From: Spisula solida
Lineage: Eukaryota > Mollusca > Bivalvia > Venerida > Mactridae
NCBI GenBank assembly: GCA_947247005.1
Contig: OX365948.1
Location: forward strand, 42,800,601-42,864,600
DNA length: 64,000 nucleotides
Direction of reading: 5' to 3'
This document shows positions 59,945 to 64,000 of this stretch, in pieces. Each line of letters starts with the position of its first letter. Positions within the stretch are counted from its first letter, which is position 1. The notes below the pieces were generated by a model that saw only the letters and a program-made list of their open reading frames with translations, ran no database searches and was not told where the DNA came from. Position numbers and translations under genes: made by a program.

Positions 59945-61705
59945 GCGGATATCGATCCGCTTTATGGTAACACCTGTCACGTGATTTGGTCAGAGTTCGA
60001 ATTCACTAATGGGTTTGAAAATTTGTGTTACAATTCCGCACTGAAAGAATGATAATGAAAAATGGCTGCCAATAGAATAACAAAAGTTGTTTAAAATGCG
60101 ATATTCGGCAGGTCATAAATTTTCTTTTATTTTTTAATGATGTTTAAAAATATTCCAAAAACTAGAGTAGGCCCCTATCTAGAAAACATTAAAAAAGATA
60201 ATGAATTAACAAGACAGTATGGGAGGTAAGAACTCTGTTGCTTAGTAACAGAGGTATTACCTCCCCTGGTTTTAACTCAATCGTGACACCTCGGAAATCT
60301 TATGAACTTATGACCGCCATCTTGAAAATTCAGCGGTGAAAATCACAGACCGTGGTAGGCTGACTTTAAGGATGCTGGATCGGTTTAATGCGCATGCGTC
60401 ATTTGTCATAGTACGTTATGTGCCTTATAAATGCAAAAATGTGTCTAAATAATCTAAAATAAATCAAATTGAACAGTTTTGATAAGTATTATGCAACAAA
60501 ATTAGAAAATACTAATCGAAATGACGATTTCCATTCCGAGAAAAATATTACATTACAAAATAGGTGGGTAGGGTTAAAAAATAAAAATATTGCTATTTAT
60601 GCCAAATGACTTTTTTGGGAGTCAGGTTCGTTTGGTAATGTTTGTTTATTGTGTGTTGATGTGTTTTCGCGATATTTACATGTTCAGTAGATTTTATTTT
60701 AAGCGTTTTCATTGATTTTCTCAGCATTTTAGCCACATTTAACCAAAATAAAAACAAAAATTGCGAAAAAGATACCTCGGTGACATATATTTTTATTGCA
60801 TAATTTTGGAGATCTATGTCACTAGACTTATTTAACAAAATATTAAAAAAAGTTTAAGGTGGAAAAAAAAGTTATTAGGATTTTACCTGGGTGCTATTTT
60901 GCTGCATTAAATATGAAGTGGGTAGGGTAAAATAGCAATATATATTAGACCAAAATTAAATATACCCTTTTTTGGTATCTTGATCATGTATAACAATGTG
61001 TACCCGAACTATATTGAAATATATTTTATTATTTAGATCACAGACATCAAATACAATGTCAAATTTGAACACCACCACCAATTTACCAATTTTCATGGAA
61101 TTATAAAAATAATTCATACACACTTAAACCAGGGCTGATTACCCGAAAAACGAGTTCCGCGACCTATTGTTTTTTCATCATATTTTGTGTCAGTATAGAT
61201 TTCTACACTTACTGGCAAAATTTCAGCAAATTCTGAAGGTGGGATCCAAAGCGCTCCAACATCCTTAATATCAGTTAAATTAACTGTTTAAACCACGAAA
61301 GTACTTGTTTTAAATAAGGAAAGTCGTATTTTATACACATATCAACGTAGTTATACAATGAACTTCAAATCGATAGCTGCAGGTTTGTATCGTCCTTCGT
61401 AACTTCGTACCCAATATTTCGTATCAAACCGCTATCGAGCGCTTTCTTGCACTCGCCTAGCAAAGTGTTAAGAAACGGTATTCTATCAGCGAGCACTGCT
61501 CGCTCGTAGTGTGTCGTTGCATAGACGTAGGAAAGCGCTCGGTAGCGCCTTTTGGAAACGGCTTGCTTAGGTAACGGGCTCCAGGTTCGTAACCGAACAA
61601 TTTATTGTAAAGTTATGCATCATCAAAAAAATCCAGTGCTAGATAAGCACGTTACAAATAATGTAGGACAACTGACATAGTCCGCTAAAATAGGCTGAGC
61701 CTTAG
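59945..61705. other. Non-unit DNA inserted in block D of copy 5
   Basis: Sister copies run CTCTACTAATAACATACAAGG without interruption; copy 5 has this segment in between (plus the adjacent MITE). It begins near an AGCGGAT and ends near a complementary GTCCGCT (61680-61686), a faint inverted match, so it may be one older element, but the ends are not proven. It contains the TTAA-flanked element at 60370-61264. From about 61380 to 61600 it is CpG-rich with short inverted words (GAGCGCTTTC, GAAAGCGCTC). No gene is seen. Confidence 0.5.
60370..61264. mobile_element. TTAA-flanked element (piggyBac/Kolobok-like MITE), 895 bp
   Basis: TTAA stands at 60366-60369 and 61265-61268. The enclosed ends are GGATGCTGGATCGG on the left and, reverse-complemented, GGATGTTGGAGCGC on the right. 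Subterminal GTGGGTAGGGT words recur near 60563 and 60917. TTAA targeting is characteristic of piggyBac and Kolobok elements. No protein is encoded; the 81-codon antisense frame at 60593-60838 lacks any known motif. Confidence 0.65.
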
Positions 61706-62122
61706 TTCATATTAACATACAAGGTTATCGAGGCGGACAAGAGTCGAATACTAATTCCAGAAAATTGATTGGTACGGTCAACCGAATGCCGTATCTGTCT
61801 GAAACATGGTTGAAAAAAACCAGCGGCAAACACGAACTTGCATCGATATCAATAATAACAAATGAAAGCAGTGTGTGCAGTGTGATAGAAATTTCCTGTT
61901 TTTAATCAGAAAGAGACATTTTGCACATGGTCATGAATTTGCGACAATGTGATCTCTAGGTGCTGATTATTCATGATATAAAATGACAGAACGAAACGAT
62001 GCAAATATTTCAAGAATTGAGGTCTAATTTCATCATAAAAAATGGGAACTTTGGTTTTGACAAATTTATGTTGCTTTATAATGTAACGCACATGTTACGA
62101 GGGGTTTGTTGAGGTGTTATTA

Positions 62123-64000
62123 CCTGCGAGCCTTGAGCGAGCAGGTATATTGGATAGCATAAAGTAAAAAGTCCATGGAGAGGCACGTGACCTGTTCTCG
62201 ATAGTTTACGATTTCAAAAAAAAATCCAAAAACGATGCATTTTGTAAGAATGTCGTGAACCCATCCTCATACATCAGTCATACACCCGTCATACCGAGCG
62301 CAAACCTGAAAATAGCTCATTTCGTAGATATCTGGTGATTCCGCCTATCGTCCAATCAGAACGCTCATTACGCGTGAGAAAATGTAAACATGGATCGGGT
62401 TATGGGATTTAAATATTAACGAACTTAATTTGATAAAGTACATCTTAAATTAAATATAGTTTATAAAGCAGCCGGTAATATACTTACAGAGAGTACTGTA
62501 CGAGCGGTTAGATATATCGTGATATGAAATCAGAGTCCAAGGTTTTAGACGACGAGTGTGTAGTCGTGAATCGAAATAGATCTATATAGCTGTGTCAGAC
62601 ATGCAAACGACGATTTCAATAACCCGCAGACATTGGATCTAATTGAATAATAAAAGTAAAACTGAGACTGTGTCCGTGAACTTCTAAAACGGAAGTAAAA
62701 ACAATTTGTAAACGACGATGAACGGACAGGTGCCCTCGGAACTCATTCGTCCTCGCCATTAATGAAAATGTTCCGTGCCCAGCTGATTCGGATGTTAAGG
62801 TAATAAATAATCATTTTCTTGTTCAATTATTAGTTGTATTATTGTTCTGAATAATATCTTATAATCGATACAAAAACATTGCAAATATTTTTTTTCTTCG
62901 ATTGATTTTCCGAACGATAAATTAGAATATTTTGTTTGTAGAAGCTCGATTTTGATTGGACGATGACAGGGAAATTCCCGTCGTAATTGCTATAAATAGA
63001 AATGAACGAAATGGATTTGATTGGTTGATTTTCATTCACTTCGCTAGGATTTGACCGTATTGAACCAGAGTATGTTTCGGACGAAGAATACTCTGGTGAA
63101 CGAGAATGCGTGAACCAGACTAATTCCATTATTCTATGCGGATAACATCGGTCTTTGTCGCATTGCAATAGTTTATTTACCGAAGAAATCAGAACTGTCC
63201 GAAATTTCAGTGAGCGCTATGCAATATTGAGACCATGGGTCTCAACAGCAGGGTACAGTTTTATCAAAGCATTTACGCTAGCGTAACTCTAAGTTTTCCG
63301 TAAATATTGCGTACGTCGATAATATTTGCGCAAATGCGTTTTACTAAGATATTTTTTCTCATGTTTTGTCGTAAGTATTGGCGTAATTCTGCGCAAGGTC
63401 GGAGTAAGCGTAAATAGCAAATATGAACGTAGTGAGGAGTTTTTGCCACGCACTGTTGATTTACGACCGTCACTTGTTGTTATAGACCATAATTAGTAAT
63501 ATAAACATGTTTAATCATCAAAACTTATCGAACTTTTATGTATATTTATTCACTCTGGTTCCCGTTATATTGGTAATATTGTGGCCCGGTCTACGTTCAA
63601 TATTCAATATTTTTACGAAAATGTATGCAACAACTTGCGATCGTTTAGTAAAACACACTTAAGGATTTGCGTAAGTGACAAATATATGCGTAAACTTACG
63701 CGACATTTACGCAATGTTAGTAAAACAGTACCCTGGTGACTGCAGCTGCATAAGCACAGCGCTTCACAGTCAAGTGTCATGGAATTATCGGAATTGGTTT
63801 ATGATCTTTGATATTGTTGAACACTGAAAACATGTCTTATGATAATTCCTTTTAATGAACTGATACGAGGTTTTATTTATAAGCATATAAATATTATATA
63901 GAACAAGGGAGTCATAATATGAAATTAAGTCTCTTGTAAATTGGTTTGTTATACATGAAATTATTTAACAATTTGTTGATAAATTTCGTATGTCAAATTA
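62123..64000. other. Right flank outside the array
   Basis: Block D of copy 5 matches sister copies to GTGTTATTA (62122) and then diverges. The first new bases form a hairpin: ACCTGC at 62122-62127 pairs with GCAGGT at 62141-62146. Either the array ends here or another element starts. It is moderately CpG-rich to 62800. A short frame from ATG 62762 ends at a donor-like AAG/GTAATA (62800), but that is thin evidence for an exon. The only listed element is at 63249-63735. Confidence 0.5.
63249..63735. mobile_element. CAGGGTAC inverted-repeat element (hAT-like MITE), 487 bp
   Basis: CAGGGTACAGTTTTA begins at 63249 and its inverted counterpart CAGGGTACTGTTTTA ends at 63735 (14 of 15). The interior is rich in the words TTACGC and GCGTAA on both strands. 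CAGGG ends recall hAT elements, but the expected 8-bp target duplication is not visible, so the superfamily is open. It encodes no protein. Confidence 0.65.

Larger units (their letters stand above)
2675..62122. repeat. Tandem array of five ~7 kb non-coding units
   Basis: Long stretches recur in the same order and orientation five times. Landmark A (TGGAGTTGATGCATGTGC) lies at about 3123, 9800, 16743 and 30217. Landmark E (AGACACAGCAAAGCACGAAA or a variant) lies near 4890, 19465, 46937 and 52725. Landmark B (CAATATACGAGGCTCATAAC) lies near 11700, 20281, 47751 and 53271. Landmark C (AAAAGGGTCCAGT) lies near 6487, 13682, 23161, 49606 and 56827. Landmark D (CGGTCAACCGAATG) lies near 8605, 15656, 29131, 51684 and 61776. 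Copies differ by scattered substitutions, block deletions and inserted mobile elements. The unit has no convincing conserved gene. Whether it is a satellite, a segmental duplication or an ancient large element cannot be decided from sequence alone. Confidence 0.9.
52439..62122. repeat. Array copy 5 (block A missing, right end truncated)
   Basis: Starts where copy-4 block D sequence (CTATCGA, 52431-52437) joins directly to AAAATAATTAATAC of block E, so block A is deleted. A second deletion near 52953 removes part of E. It carries a Tc1-type transposon, a mosaic duplication in block C (57811-57862), a TA-flanked MITE and a further 1.76 kb of non-unit DNA, then resumes with block D at about 61710 and stops matching near 62122. 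Confidence 0.8.

Noticed and set aside
62839..63168. 109-codon antisense frame in the right flank
   Set aside because: No recognisable motif, low-complexity AT-rich composition and no splice or promoter context.
1..64000. tRNA or rRNA genes
   Set aside because: I looked for A/B-box and rRNA core words and found none convincing; the only tRNA-related sequence is the 12-base primer site.

Overview
This is an AT-rich animal genome window, most likely from a marine invertebrate. A bivalve mollusc fits best, judged from the style and density of the small inverted-repeat elements, but that is inference. I see no intact host protein-coding gene, tRNA or rRNA, and no prokaryotic features. Nearly everything is repeat or mobile DNA.

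The backbone is a tandem array of five copies of a long, apparently non-coding unit of roughly 7 kb (about 2675-62122). It is flanked by unique sequence on the left (1-2674) and by diverged sequence on the right (62123-64000). Copy 1 is 2675-9330, copy 2 is 9331-16415, copy 3 is 16416-29890, copy 4 is 29891-52438 and copy 5 is 52439-62122 (incomplete). I use five landmark blocks in the order A-E-B-C-D. Copy 1 lacks B and copy 5 lacks A. Because the copies align, most insertions can be read against an empty site in a sister copy, which gives exact ends and target-site duplications (TSDs).

Insertions by copy: copy 1 carries a TACGAG-rich inverted-repeat element (3916-4192) and a PIF-like MITE (5109-5380). 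Copy 3 carries a 5'-truncated LINE (17914-18845, shared with copy 4), a pogo-like element (21701-22543) and a 3.8 kb non-autonomous LTR retrotransposon (24286-28123). Copy 4 carries a 14.5 kb Ty3/gypsy retrotransposon (32213-46679). Copy 5 carries a Tc1-type transposon with a probable intron (53644-55257) and two further MITE-like elements (59094-59939 and 60370-61264).

The most striking locus is a four-level nest. Array copy 4 contains the gypsy element. Its 3' untranslated region contains a 3.4 kb DNA transposon (42160-45552, 4-bp TSD ATAT) with a broken transposase-like gene, and that gene is itself split by a 362-bp MITE (42931-43292, TSD TA). The gypsy element has nearly identical 1.03 kb LTRs, a tRNA-Lys-type primer site, a 2.8 kb repeat-rich leader, gag with two zinc knuckles, a textbook -1 ribosomal frameshift signal at gag-pol, and pol with protease, RT, RNase H and integrase. 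The copy is nonetheless broken: an in-frame UGA in gag, and a frame change at an apparent deletion of the RT thumb.
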